Shown piece by piece: positions 42,881 to 51,853 of a DNA stretch of 64,000 nt. A program made the translations under genes and the position numbers. Location: assembly GCA_948852945.1 (NCBI GenBank), contig CAQPBJ010000001.1, positions 65,617-129,616 on the forward strand. Reading direction: 5' to 3'. This DNA is from an uncultured Clostridia bacterium (GTDB lineage Bacteria; Bacillota; Clostridia; TANB77; CAG-508). The stretch's first letter is position 1. Every line of letters starts with the position of its first letter. The notes below the pieces were generated by a model. The model was not told the DNA's origin. It worked only from the letters and a program-made list of their open reading frames with translations, and searched no databases.

Positions 42881-44668
42881 ATGTTTGATATAGAAGCAGA
42901 AATAAAAAAATTGCCACATAGACCAGGCGTTTATATAATGAGAAATAAAAACGATGAAATTATATATGTAGGAAAAGCAATATCATTAAAAAATAGAGTA
43001 ACCCAATACTTTAGAAAAACAAATAAAACTCAAAGAATAAAAAATATGGTTTCATTAATTGATCATTTTGAATATATAGTATGTGATAATGAAGCAGAAG
43101 CATTAATATTAGAATGTAATTTAATAAAAGAAAATAGACCAAAATTTAATGTGCTATTAAAAGACGACAAAACATATCCATATATAAGAATTGGGATGAA
43201 AGAAGAATATCCAAGTATATTTATAACAAGAAAAATTCAAAATGATGGGGCAAAATATTTTGGACCATATGCAAATCCAGGTGCGGCAAGAGAAATGCTA
43301 AACTTTATAAAAGAAAAATTTCAAATAAGACAATGTAGAACCTTCAAATCGAATGATAGAGCTTGCTTAAACTATCACATAAAAAAATGTTTGGCACCAT
43401 GTATGAAATATATTTCAAGAGATGAATATATGATACAAATAAACCAAATTATAATGCTATTAGAAGGAAAAACATCTAAAATAATAAAAGAATTAGAAGA
43501 AGAAATGAAACAAGCATCAGAAAAATTAGATTTCGAAAAAGCAGCGAACTTAAGAGATAGAATATCTGCAATTGAAAGAATTTCAGCAAAACAAAAAGTT
43601 TCAAATATATCAGAAAATAATATAGATGTAATAGGAATATATAAAAATGAATTATCTGTTTGCATAGAGATCTTTTTTGTACGTGGAAGTAAAATGATAG
43701 ATAGAGAGCATTACTTCTTTGATGATTTAAAAGACATGGAGCAAAAAGAAATAATATCAGGTTTTATAAAACAATACTATATCGGAAAATTAGAATTTCC
43801 AAATAAAATAATGATACAAGAAGAAATTGAAGATAAAGAATTATTAGAAGAATGGCTTTCAAATTCAGCAAATAGAAAAGTAGAAATAAAAGCACCACAA
43901 AAAGGAGAAAAACTTAGATTTGTGGAAATGGCAGAAAACAATGCTAAAATAACATTGGAAAACAAATCAAAAGATAAGTTTGAAATATTAAATGAACTAA
44001 AAGAAATATTAGATTTAGAAAAATTACCACATAAAATAGAAACTTTTGATATATCAAATATTTCAGGAACACATATAGTAGCAGGAATGTGTGTAGCAGT
44101 AGATGGAGTCATAAAAAGAAATATGACAAGAAGATTTAGAATAAAAACAGTATTTGGTCAAGATGATCCAAGATGTACAGAAGAAGTTGTAACAAGAAGA
44201 ATAAAACATTCAATAGAAAATCCTAAAGGTGGATTTGGAACATTGCCAGACTTAATACTAGCAGATGGTGGAATAACTCAAATAAAAGCTATAAAAAGAG
44301 CATTAAAGGAATATGAATTAGATGAAACAATACCAGTATATGGAATGGTAAAAGATGATAAACACTCAACTAGAGCTTTAGTAAATGAAAACAAAAAAGA
44401 ATATGAAATTTCAGATAACTTATTTTTCTTTATAACAAATTTACAAAATGAAGTTCATAATACAGCAATAGAATATCACAGAAAATTAAGAGAACAAGCA
44501 ATGACAAAATCAGAATTAGACGATATTGAAGGAATAGGAAAAGCAAAAAGAGAAGCGCTGTTAAAAGAATTTGGAACAATTGAAAAAATAAAGTCAGCAA
44601 GTATAGAAGAATTGACTACAGTAAAAGGCATTACCAGACAAATAGCAGAAAAAATTAAAAGTTTATAA
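42881..44668 (+). CDS. uvrC: UvrABC system protein C
   Basis: A 595-residue nucleotide excision repair nuclease. The GIY-YIG domain starts LPHRPGVYIMRNKNDEIIYVGKA near residue 9. A UvrB-binding UVR motif (SEKLDFEKAANLRDRI) follows near 210, then the RNase H-like endonuclease part (ETFDISNISGTHIVAGMCVAVDG, LPDLILADGG) and a tandem HhH end (DDIEGIGKAKREALL, LTTVKGITRQIAEKI). The start at 42881 is chosen over an upstream frame overlapping hpt. Confidence 0.96.
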   Translation: MFDIEAEIKKLPHRPGVYIMRNKNDEIIYVGKAISLKNRVTQYFRKTNKTQRIKNMVSLIDHFEYIVCDNEAEALILECNLIKENRPKFNVLLKDDKTYPYIRIGMKEEYPSIFITRKIQNDGAKYFGPYANPGAAREMLNFIKEKFQIRQCRTFKSNDRACLNYHIKKCLAPCMKYISRDEYMIQINQIIMLLEGKTSKIIKELEEEMKQASEKLDFEKAANLRDRISAIERISAKQKVSNISENNIDVIGIYKNELSVCIEIFFVRGSKMIDREHYFFDDLKDMEQKEIISGFIKQYYIGKLEFPNKIMIQEEIEDKELLEEWLSNSANRKVEIKAPQKGEKLRFVEMAENNAKITLENKSKDKFEILNELKEILDLEKLPHKIETFDISNISGTHIVAGMCVAVDGVIKRNMTRRFRIKTVFGQDDPRCTEEVVTRRIKHSIENPKGGFGTLPDLILADGGITQIKAIKRALKEYELDETIPVYGMVKDDKHSTRALVNENKKEYEISDNLFFFITNLQNEVHNTAIEYHRKLREQAMTKSELDDIEGIGKAKREALLKEFGTIEKIKSASIEELTTVKGITRQIAEKIKSL

Positions 44669-44709
44669 AAAATATGCAGATTAAATTTATTTAATCTGTA
44701 TATTTTTTA
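44667..44709 (+). terminator. Terminator of hpt-uvrC
   Basis: AAAAATAT-CAGATTAAAT pairs with ATTTAATCTG-ATATTTTT. Confidence 0.8.
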
Positions 44710-44740
44710 CTCTGAACAGTGCGTAAATAAAGGAAAATCG

Positions 44741-44769
44741 TTGACCAATTTACATAATGATGATATAAT
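44741..44769 (+). promoter_or_regulatory. Promoter of cassette 8
   Basis: TTGACC at 44741-44746 and TATAAT at 44764-44769 with TG before it, spacing 17. Confidence 0.8.
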
Positions 44770-44850
44770 GAATTCAACGATTGTGAATGCACGAGCAGAA
44801 GTAACTTATTAACAAAGCAGAACGAAAAATAACAATGGGAGGTCATCAAA

Positions 44851-45366
44851 ATGATGAAACGATTCAGTAAGGTAGTCATGTTCGTGGTCTTGGCGGCTGT
44901 ATTCGCCGGGATATTTATGATTGTGGCCACTGTGCCGCAAATGGTTGTTGAGGTCTGGAAGTATATGAGTATTGATCTCGGCTACAAGTGGGTGATTAAC
45001 ATGCTGGTAGGCTTTTTGGCTGCCATCGCTGTTAATGTCATCTGCAGCAGAGCAGGATGGGGAAAAGTAGGAACGGTAGTATTGGCAATTGTCGTCATGC
45101 TGGTAGTTATAGTAGCTTTCGAATGTGTCGTCTGGCACCCGAAGGAATTTGGAGGAATGATAGCAAGCAAGCTGTCGCCTACCAAAATTATCTATATGCT
45201 ACTGGGCATCTTGGCGTCAATGTTCTCATACGTCGTTGTCGAAATATCCCAGAAAGCTCCGACAGAGCAGAGAGACAATCCTCAGCCACAACCCAGACAG
45301 GCTTCTGGACAGGGGGCAGGTTCACGTGAACCCCGTAGCGGAAGAAATGATCCGATGAAGGACTAA
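44851..45366 (+). CDS. Polytopic membrane protein of unknown function (GC-richer cassette 8)
   Basis: 171 residues with four predicted transmembrane spans, around residues 7-30, 50-68, 72-97 and 113-134. A polar tail rich in Pro, Gln, Arg and Gly (DNPQPQPRQASGQGAGSREP) follows. No family recognised. GC-rich wobble positions contrast with uvrC upstream; it is the one cassette in which I see no in-frame CGG. Ribosome-binding site GGGAGGT, own promoter and perfect terminator. Confidence 0.65.
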   Translation: MMKRFSKVVMFVVLAAVFAGIFMIVATVPQMVVEVWKYMSIDLGYKWVINMLVGFLAAIAVNVICSRAGWGKVGTVVLAIVVMLVVIVAFECVVWHPKEFGGMIASKLSPTKIIYMLLGILASMFSYVVVEISQKAPTEQRDNPQPQPRQASGQGAGSREPRSGRNDPMKD

Positions 45367-45400
45367 TGAAAGATGGAAACACGCTTTCACAATCAAAAAG

Positions 45401-45436
45401 ATGAGTCTGCCGGTAAAACGGCAGACTCATTGATTT
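45401..45436 (+). terminator. Terminator after cassette 8
   Basis: ATGAGTCTGCCG pairs perfectly with CGGCAGACTCAT (12 bp), then TGATTTATAT. Confidence 0.8.
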
Positions 45437-45539
45437 ATATATAAAATATTTGTTATAATATAAAAAGTAATAAAAAGTATGCATGTTTCTTTTTATCTTG
45501 AATATACATATATAAAGTAAGATAAAAGGAGACAAGCAA

Positions 45540-45647
45540 ATGATAAAAAATAAAATTATTAAAATAACATGTATATTAACAGGAGTATTTATAGTTATAA
45601 ATTCAGTGCTAATTTATAATTTTTGCAAGTTAATAAGCATGCTATAA
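45540..45647 (+). CDS. Small single-span membrane peptide (35 aa)
   Basis: ATG at 45540 after AAAAGGAGACAAGCAA. The product is basic at the start (MIKNKIIKI) with one hydrophobic helix (CILTGVFIVINSVLIY). TATAAT at 45454-45459 could drive it. It may be a leader or small membrane peptide; the methyltransferase gene starts 22 bases later. No family recognised. Confidence 0.5.
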   Translation: MIKNKIIKITCILTGVFIVINSVLIYNFCKLISML

Positions 45648-45669
45648 GTTATCTAGAAAGGATACAACT

Positions 45670-46530
45670 ATGAATATAGCAAATGAGTGGAAAGAATATG
45701 AAATAATAGATATGGCAAATGGAGAAAAACTAGAAAGATGGGGGAATTTTATTTTAGTACGACCAGATCCACAAATTATTTGGAAAAATAAAAGCTTTCC
45801 AAATGAATGGAAAAAAGCAAATGCAAAATATACTAGAAGCAATACTGGTGGAGGAGGTTGGGACTATCAAAAAAGACTTCCAGAAAGCTGGCAAGTAAAG
45901 TATAAAAACTTAACTTTTAACATAAAACCGATGGGATTTAAACATACAGGACTATTTCCAGAGCAAGCTGTAAATTGGGATTGGATGATAAATAAAATAA
46001 AAAATTCAGGAAGAGAAATAAAAGTATTAAATTTATTTGCATATACAGGAGGAGCAACAGTAGCATGCCTTTCAGCCGGTGCATCAGTATGCCATGTAGA
46101 TAGTTCTAAAGGAATGACAACTTGGGCAAAAGAAAATGTTGAAAGCTCAGGACTAAGAAATAGACCAGTAAGATTTATAATTGATGATGTAATAAAATTT
46201 GTACAAAGAGAAATAAGAAGAGGAAACAAATATGATGCAATAGTAATGGATCCACCATCATACGGCAGAGGAAAAAATGGAGAAGTATGGCAATTTGAGA
46301 ATAATATATCTGACTTAGTTGAACTATGTATACAAATATTAAGCGATAATCCACTATTTTTCTTAATCAATTCTTATACAACAGGAATATCATCAAAAGT
46401 ACTAGAAAATTTATTAGAACTTAATATGAAAAAATATAAAGGAAAAATAAGTTCAGGAGAAATAGGACTGCCAATGAAAAATTCAAAATTAGTATTACCA
46501 TGTGGAATATATGGTAGATGGGAAAATTAA
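45670..46530 (+). CDS. Class I SAM-dependent methyltransferase (RlmI-like, probable RNA target)
   Basis: 286 residues. The SAM motif is VLNLFAYTGGATVACLSAGASVCHVDSS near residues 117-144, followed by WAKENVESSGL and MDPPSYGRGKNGEVW (motif IV DPPSYG). This is the COG1092-type C-terminal domain found in 23S rRNA methyltransferases. The N-terminus lacks a PUA domain. The substrate base is not certain. Confidence 0.82.
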   Translation: MNIANEWKEYEIIDMANGEKLERWGNFILVRPDPQIIWKNKSFPNEWKKANAKYTRSNTGGGGWDYQKRLPESWQVKYKNLTFNIKPMGFKHTGLFPEQAVNWDWMINKIKNSGREIKVLNLFAYTGGATVACLSAGASVCHVDSSKGMTTWAKENVESSGLRNRPVRFIIDDVIKFVQREIRRGNKYDAIVMDPPSYGRGKNGEVWQFENNISDLVELCIQILSDNPLFFLINSYTTGISSKVLENLLELNMKKYKGKISSGEIGLPMKNSKLVLPCGIYGRWEN

Positions 46531-46576
46531 AAAAGAATACGGCACCCAATATAAAAAAGGGTGTCGTATCTTTTTT
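46531..46576. terminator. Bidirectional terminator
   Basis: AAAAGAATACGGCACCC pairs with GGGTGTCGTATCTTTT, with T/A runs on both sides, between convergent genes. Confidence 0.85.
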
Positions 46577-46592
46577 GAAAATTCAAAAACAC

Positions 46593-47135
46593 TTAATCTT
46601 CGGGATTCACAGACTGTAAAAACTGTCTAATAAAAAAATCCAGTTCTAATTCCTCATGTGCATGACCAACAATAAACGTCAAATCCAACAACTTTTGGCG
46701 CCTTTCCGCAATGTCCTCATCGTACTGCCTTTGAATCTGAGAATATGTCATGGGAAGCGGACCTTTTTCGTATGTGCGAGCATATTCAGAAAAGCTGACA
46801 AACAAATAGTGATTTACAACATTCATATAGTCATCCTCCGAAGAGAAGACGATAATTGGAGTTGTAATTTCATTCTGTAACATCTGCCAAATGAATTTGC
46901 CACCAGCATCCGGAGTAGGCATGCGGCATCTTCCACCAATGAGCTCTCTTGACATATAGAAATTAAGATCCAGAATGATCAGATCAATGTTCTTAATGTT
47001 ATCAGGCTCATAGACGAAATCCAAAGCTTCCTCACAGTTGTCAAAATGGACATATTCGGTTATATCGTGGCGCTTCAATACCTCTATAGCGTCTTGAAAT
47101 TTGAACCGGTTGTCCTCAATGATTAATGCTTTCAT
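46593..47135 (-). CDS. Receiver-like domain protein without output domain (GC-richer cassette 9)
   Basis: 180 residues. LIIEDNRFKFQDAIEVLKRHD, DLIILDLNFYMS (putative phospho-Asp in the LDLN stretch) and TPIIVFSSEDDYMNVV follow the CheY-like receiver pattern. There is no DNA-binding domain; the last 60 residues are helical (DIAERRQKLLDLTFIVGHAHEELELD). Codon 10 is CGG. No kinase is adjacent on its strand. Own promoter and GGAGGT site. Confidence 0.65.
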   Translation of the reverse strand: MKALIIEDNRFKFQDAIEVLKRHDITEYVHFDNCEEALDFVYEPDNIKNIDLIILDLNFYMSRELIGGRCRMPTPDAGGKFIWQMLQNEITTPIIVFSSEDDYMNVVNHYLFVSFSEYARTYEKGPLPMTYSQIQRQYDEDIAERRQKLLDLTFIVGHAHEELELDFFIRQFLQSVNPED

Positions 47136-47186
47136 ATAGGTAATACCTCCTAGTATATGAAATATAGCTTGAAAGTGTCGCTAACA

Positions 47187-47215
47187 TTATATTATAAAAA
47201 TACGTAAAATTCAAT
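47187..47215 (-). promoter_or_regulatory. Promoter of cassette 9
   Basis: Minus-strand TTGAAT (47210-47215) and TATAAT (47187-47192), spacing 17. Confidence 0.7.
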
Positions 47216-47294
47216 ATACTCAGGGTTTATAGAAAATAGTAGTAGATAAAAAATGAAAATTATGATAGAATTTCAAAATAAAGAGAGGAAAAAT

Positions 47295-47987
47295 ATGATA
47301 GATTTAAAAGTATTGTATGAAGATAACCACATAATAGTTGTAGAAAAACCAATAAATATACCATCACAAGGAGATAAAACTGGTGATGAAGATATGTTAA
47401 GCATTATTAAAAAATACTTAATTGAAAAATATAATAAGCCAGGAGATGCATATTTAGGTTTAGTGCATAGGCTAGATAGACCAACAGGAGGAGTAATGGT
47501 ATTTGCCAAAACCTCTAAAGCTGCATCAAGATTAAGCGAGCAAGTAAGAGAAAAAGAATTTGAAAAAGAATATATATGTATAGTAGATGGAAAATTAGAA
47601 AACAAACAAGGAATACTAGAAGATTATTTAATTAAAAACGAAAAGAATAATTTAAGTAAAGTAACAGCTGAAAAAAATAAAAACGCAAAACTAGCTAAAT
47701 TAGAATATGAAGTTTTAAAATATAACGAAGAAACTGATTTATCATTAATAAAAGTTAAACTACATACAGGTAGACACCATCAAATAAGAGTACAATTTTC
47801 TAGTAGAAATCATAGCTTATATGGTGATCAAAAGTATGGAACTAGAGGAAGAGGAAAACAGTTATGCTTATGGGCATATAAATTATCTTTTAAGCATCCT
47901 GTAACTAAAGAAAAATTAGAATTTATAGATTATCCAGAAATAACAGGAAGTTGGATAATTTTAGAAGATACAAATACGAATAAATGA
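47295..47987 (+). CDS. RluA-family pseudouridine synthase
   Basis: A 230-residue enzyme isomerising uridine in RNA. The catalytic motif GLVHRLDRPTGGVMVFAKT has the Asp near residue 61. The opening VLYEDNHIIVVEKPINIPSQGD and LHTGRHHQIRVQFS are family hallmarks. The start at 47295 is chosen for GAGAGGAAAAAT; an in-frame ATG at 47253 lacks a site. The exact target uridine is unknown. Confidence 0.9.
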   Translation: MIDLKVLYEDNHIIVVEKPINIPSQGDKTGDEDMLSIIKKYLIEKYNKPGDAYLGLVHRLDRPTGGVMVFAKTSKAASRLSEQVREKEFEKEYICIVDGKLENKQGILEDYLIKNEKNNLSKVTAEKNKNAKLAKLEYEVLKYNEETDLSLIKVKLHTGRHHQIRVQFSSRNHSLYGDQKYGTRGRGKQLCLWAYKLSFKHPVTKEKLEFIDYPEITGSWIILEDTNTNK

Positions 47988-47994
47988 TTATATA

Positions 47995-48031
47995 AAACAG
48001 ATAGCATATTATATAATATACTATCTGTTTT
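47995..48031. terminator. Bidirectional terminator
   Basis: AAACAGATAG pairs with CTATCTGTTT around an AT-rich loop between convergent genes. Confidence 0.8.
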
Positions 48032-48037
48032 CATATA

Positions 48038-49354
48038 TTAATAATAAATTTTCATTTGATGTCTGAAAAAATTGTTATTTACTGAGGTATTAAGTGAAAT
48101 ATTATCATATTTTTTCAAAATATTTTTAACTTTCCATAGACCTAATCCGGTATTTTTAGGTTTGGTAGAAAAATTCTTTTCGAAAATTTTATTTGTATCA
48201 ATACTATTCAAATTACAAGAATTTTCAACAGTAATTAAATCGAAATGATTACGAAAATCTTTAGAAAGCATAATGTTAATAACTTTTTTAGAGGATTGAC
48301 TAGCAGCTTCAATACTATTATCAAGAAAAATACCAAGAATTCTAGTAAATTCATAAATATCCATATTTAAGTCATTTAAATCAATAAATACATCAATATT
48401 AAATTCAATACCTAAGTCAGCAGCTTTGTAATATTTTTCAGCAACAATAGACAAAACTGGAGGACTATTTAAAACGTCCTTATTAAAAATAGATAATTTA
48501 TGTAATTCTGAACAATCTTTAAAAACACTAGAATAATATTCTTTAAGACCAGGCAAGTCATCAGTTAATATATATCCGCCAATGGCTTGCATAATATTAG
48601 AAAAGTCATGCTTAAAACCTCTCACACAATCATAAGAATTTGAAAGGAAATTATAAGATTTCTTTTCATAATCAATAGTATTTTCAGCATATTTTAAATC
48701 AAAAATTTTAATCACTAGAGTAACTAATAAAGCAATTAAAAATAAATTAGAAATTATAAAAACAATAACAGTATTTTTTACTGAATACGCATAAATAAAA
48801 TTATAATTCATCAAAACAGAAATAAAAGTACAAATCGAAAATGTATTAATAATAAGTTTACTAGAAAAATCTAATTCAAAAGAAAAAGATTTTGAAAAAT
48901 TCATCTTTTTTAAATAATCTAAAAGTACAAACATAATAAAATAAGTAGGAAGAACAATAAGAGGTCTAACTATAGGTATATTAATCAAAGTTAAAGGTGA
49001 TATGTTTGAAAAGTATGATATGGCAAAAACAAAAGCAGATGTTATAAGCTGAAAAAAAGTTAAAGGTATAACTAAAATAAACATTTTTTGTGTAAATCCA
49101 ATTTTAAATAAAAGACTAATTCCTATAAAAGTTATAAAAATAGTTATTATAGGAAGTACAACAATTGGGAAAAGAATAATTGTTAAAACTTCTAATAAAA
49201 AGCAAAAAGATAAAAATAAAATAGATTTTATTTTTGAAAAATGTAAATTAAAAATATGAACTAAAAATATTTTATAAATAATTAATTCTAAAAAGACTAT
49301 AAAAACAGATATCACTTTAGTCAAAAAAACATTTTTCATTAGTATAATTTCCAT
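48038..49354 (-). CDS. AgrC/ComD-like sensor histidine kinase
   Basis: 438 residues. Six or so N-terminal transmembrane helices (to about residue 205) precede a GHKL kinase core: FKHDFSNIMQAIGGYI carries the probable phospho-His, LDNSIEAASQSSKK is the N box, and NTGLGLWKVKNILKKY the G box. This layout is typical of peptide-pheromone sensors in quorum systems. No AgrD/AgrB or LytTR regulator is nearby, so it is an orphan. Start at 49354 follows AAGGAGGTT; a longer frame extends to 49390. Confidence 0.82.
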   Translation of the reverse strand: MEIILMKNVFLTKVISVFIVFLELIIYKIFLVHIFNLHFSKIKSILFLSFCFLLEVLTIILFPIVVLPIITIFITFIGISLLFKIGFTQKMFILVIPLTFFQLITSAFVFAISYFSNISPLTLINIPIVRPLIVLPTYFIMFVLLDYLKKMNFSKSFSFELDFSSKLIINTFSICTFISVLMNYNFIYAYSVKNTVIVFIISNLFLIALLVTLVIKIFDLKYAENTIDYEKKSYNFLSNSYDCVRGFKHDFSNIMQAIGGYILTDDLPGLKEYYSSVFKDCSELHKLSIFNKDVLNSPPVLSIVAEKYYKAADLGIEFNIDVFIDLNDLNMDIYEFTRILGIFLDNSIEAASQSSKKVINIMLSKDFRNHFDLITVENSCNLNSIDTNKIFEKNFSTKPKNTGLGLWKVKNILKKYDNISLNTSVNNNFFRHQMKIYY

Positions 49355-49512
49355 AATAACCTCCTTAGTAATATTACCATTTTTTGGCAATGTAACAATA
49401 ACTATAAATTAAAATAAGTGCGAAGTCAAGAGAAAATTGTAAAAAAATGTAAAAACAAAAAGTTCTAAAGAAAAGAAAGAGTAATAAACATAGGAGTAAT
49501 GGAGGTTATATT

Positions 49513-50292
49513 ATGAATAAAAAAATTTTGATTATGCTAACACTGATAGTTTTTATGATAAGTTTTATAACAGTAAGTATGAGTAATAAAACAAAAGCAA
49601 CAGATATAAATCAAAAGATTTGTTGGGGAATAAAAAGAAATGATAATCATGAACAACCAGATTTAGGAAAAGAAAACACTGAATTAATAAAAAAGTATAA
49701 TGGAATAGCAATGGGAAATAAAGAAAGTAAAAATATATATTTAACATTTGACTTAGGATATGAAGCTGGGTATACAGAAAAAATATTAGATGTGCTAAAA
49801 GAAAATGATGTAAAAGCTTGTTTTTTTATAACAGCTCACTACTTTAATACACATAGCGAATTAGTAAAAAGAATGATTGAAGAAGGACATGATGTAGGAA
49901 ATCATACAGTAAATCACAAAAGCTTACCAGAAATACAGGAAGAGGAAGTAAAAAAAGAAGTAATGAATTTACATACAGCAATATACGAAGCATTTGGATA
50001 TGAAATGAAATATATAAGACCGCCCAAAGGAGAATACAGTGAAAAAACACTACAAATCTGTAATGAATTAAATTATCAAACAATAATGTGGTCTTTCGCC
50101 TATGATGACTGGGAAGAAAATAAACAAGGCAGAGAAGAATATGGAAAAGAAAAAATATTAAACAATCTTCATAATGGAGAAGTAATGTTATTACACGGAA
50201 CATCAAAAGATAACATGAACATTTTAGATGAATGCATAAAAAAGACAAAAGAACAAGGCTATGAATTTAAAAAGCTAGAAGAATTTGAATAA
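49513..50292 (+). CDS. pdaA: Polysaccharide deacetylase, PdaA-like (muramic delta-lactam family)
   Basis: 259 residues with an N-terminal signal/anchor (KILIMLTLIVFMISFITVS). The NodB domain shows YLTFDLGYEAGYTEKILDVL (metal Asp region), ACFFITAHYF, GHDVGNHTVNH (HxxxH), the PdaA-like MKYIRPPKGEYSE and VMLLHGTSKDN. PdaA makes muramic-delta-lactam in spore cortex, which fits a spore-forming lineage. The family call is firm and the subfamily likely. Confidence 0.88.
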   Translation: MNKKILIMLTLIVFMISFITVSMSNKTKATDINQKICWGIKRNDNHEQPDLGKENTELIKKYNGIAMGNKESKNIYLTFDLGYEAGYTEKILDVLKENDVKACFFITAHYFNTHSELVKRMIEEGHDVGNHTVNHKSLPEIQEEEVKKEVMNLHTAIYEAFGYEMKYIRPPKGEYSEKTLQICNELNYQTIMWSFAYDDWEENKQGREEYGKEKILNNLHNGEVMLLHGTSKDNMNILDECIKKTKEQGYEFKKLEEFE

Positions 50293-50355
50293 TAAAACGA
50301 ATTATATAATTAGGAATGTAAGTATAAATTTCAATTATATAAAAAGATAAGTACT

Positions 50356-50399
50356 AAATTACCTCTTTAAAGAATATATATTATTTAGAGAGGTAATTT
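50356..50399 (+). promoter_or_regulatory. Hairpin enclosing the yqfC ribosome-binding site (or terminator)
   Basis: AAATTACCTCT (50356-50366) pairs perfectly with AGAGGTAATTT (50389-50399). The right arm contains the AGAGAGG Shine-Dalgarno sequence, 2 bases before the yqfC ATG. It could terminate pdaA transcription and also mask yqfC translation. Confidence 0.6.
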
Positions 50400-50400
50400 T

Positions 50401-50664
50401 ATGAATTTTAATAAAGTAAATGAAATATTAGATATGCCAAAAGAAGTTGGCACTAATATACCAAAAGTAACTTTAACAGGATTTGAAGAAATAGTAATAG
50501 AAAATTATAAAGGAATATTAGAATACGAAGAATTCTTTATAAGAATATGCACACATATAGGAAACATAAATATAAATGGATTTGGCTTAAAACTAAATCA
50601 AATAACAGATGAAGCTGTTAGTATAACAGGAAAAATAGAAAATTTTGATTTTGAACGCAGGTGA
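50401..50664 (+). CDS. yqfC: Sporulation protein YqfC
   Basis: An 87-residue YabP/YqfC family protein: a short lead, then PKVTLTGFEEIVIENYKGILEYEEFFIRICT and INGFGLKLNQITDEAVSITGKI, all beta-rich. It pairs with YqfD in spore formers. It ends in TGA; yqfD begins 5 bases later. Confidence 0.9.
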   Translation: MNFNKVNEILDMPKEVGTNIPKVTLTGFEEIVIENYKGILEYEEFFIRICTHIGNININGFGLKLNQITDEAVSITGKIENFDFERR

Positions 50665-50669
50665 TTTTA

Positions 50670-51853
50670 ATGATATTAAAAAGAATAAAAAACTTTTTAT
50701 TAGGATATCTTCAAATAGAAATAGAAGGCTTTTTTATAGAAAGATTTTTTAACATGTGCGCAAAAGAGAAAATAAAATTATGGGGAACAAAAAGAAAAAA
50801 TAAAATAGCAGTAACAACTAAAATAAATATAGACGATTTTAAACAGATAAGAAAAATTGCTAAAAAAACTAGTAGTAGAGTAAGGATAAAAAGAAAAAGA
50901 GGAATAATATTTGAAATGAAAAAATATAAAAACAGAAAAGTTTTTATATTTTTGTTTTTTACACTGGTATTGTCAATATTTATGCTATCTAATTTTATAT
51001 GGAATATAGAAATAATAGGAAATGAGCAATTATCAGAAAAAGAAATAATAGAAACTTTAAATAAAAATGGACTAAAACAAGGTAGTTTAAAATTTAAAAT
51101 AGACAGTAAAAAAATTATTGAAAAAATAAGATTAGAAAACGAAAAAATAGCTTGGATAGGAATTGATTTAAAAGGAACAAATGCCAAAGTAACAATAGCT
51201 GAAGCAACAGAAAAACCAGAAATTATAGATGAAAATGAGTATTGTGACATTGTATCAACTAAAGAAGGAATAATAACAAAAGTAAATGCTATAAATCGGA
51301 ACAGCATTAGTAAAAGAAGGAGATGTAGTAGAAGCGGGACAAAAATTAATAGGAGGATGGATGGAAGGAAAATATACAGGAGTAAGATACATGCATGCTG
51401 AGCGGAGAAGTAGAAGCTAAGGTCTGGTATTATCTAGAAAAAGAAGAAAGTTTAATTCAAGAAGAGAAAGTAAAAACAGAAAAATCTGAAAAAAAATATG
51501 GGATAATTTTAAATAAAAAAACAATAAATTTTTATAAAAGACTTTCAAAATTTGAAAAATATGATACAATGGAAACGAAAAATAAAATTAAAATTTTAAA
51601 CAATTTTTATTTGCCCGTTGAAGTAAAAAAAGTAACAAATAATGAATATAAATTAGTAAAAAGAGAGTACTCTAAAGAAGAGTTAGAAGAAAAAATACTA
51701 AATGAATTAAAAGAACAAATGAAATCAGAAATCGAAAATAAAGAAATAGTAAATGAGCATTTTACTACAGAACAAGAAGGCGAGAAAATAAAGGTTAAAT
51801 TACTATATGAAGTTATTGAAAAAATAGGGACAGAAGAAAAATTGGTTTCATGA
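50670..51853 (+). CDS. yqfD: Sporulation protein YqfD; needs two +1 shifts, at CGG 51297-51299 and CGG 51403-51405
   Basis: Frame 0 gives the YqfD N-terminus (MILKRIKNFLLGYLQIEIEG) and a transmembrane span (FIFLFFTLVLSIFML), then INVEI-type strands up to KVNAIN, followed by CGG. A +1 shift continues GTALVKEGDVVEAGQKLIGG and YMHAE, then meets a second CGG; another +1 shift continues GEVEAKVWYYLEKEE to the end. The joined protein is about 394 residues, the normal YqfD size. The length 1184 = 3 x 394 + 2 agrees with exactly two shifts. Without them translation stops at 51401 or within a few codons of the second CGG. Confidence 0.85.
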
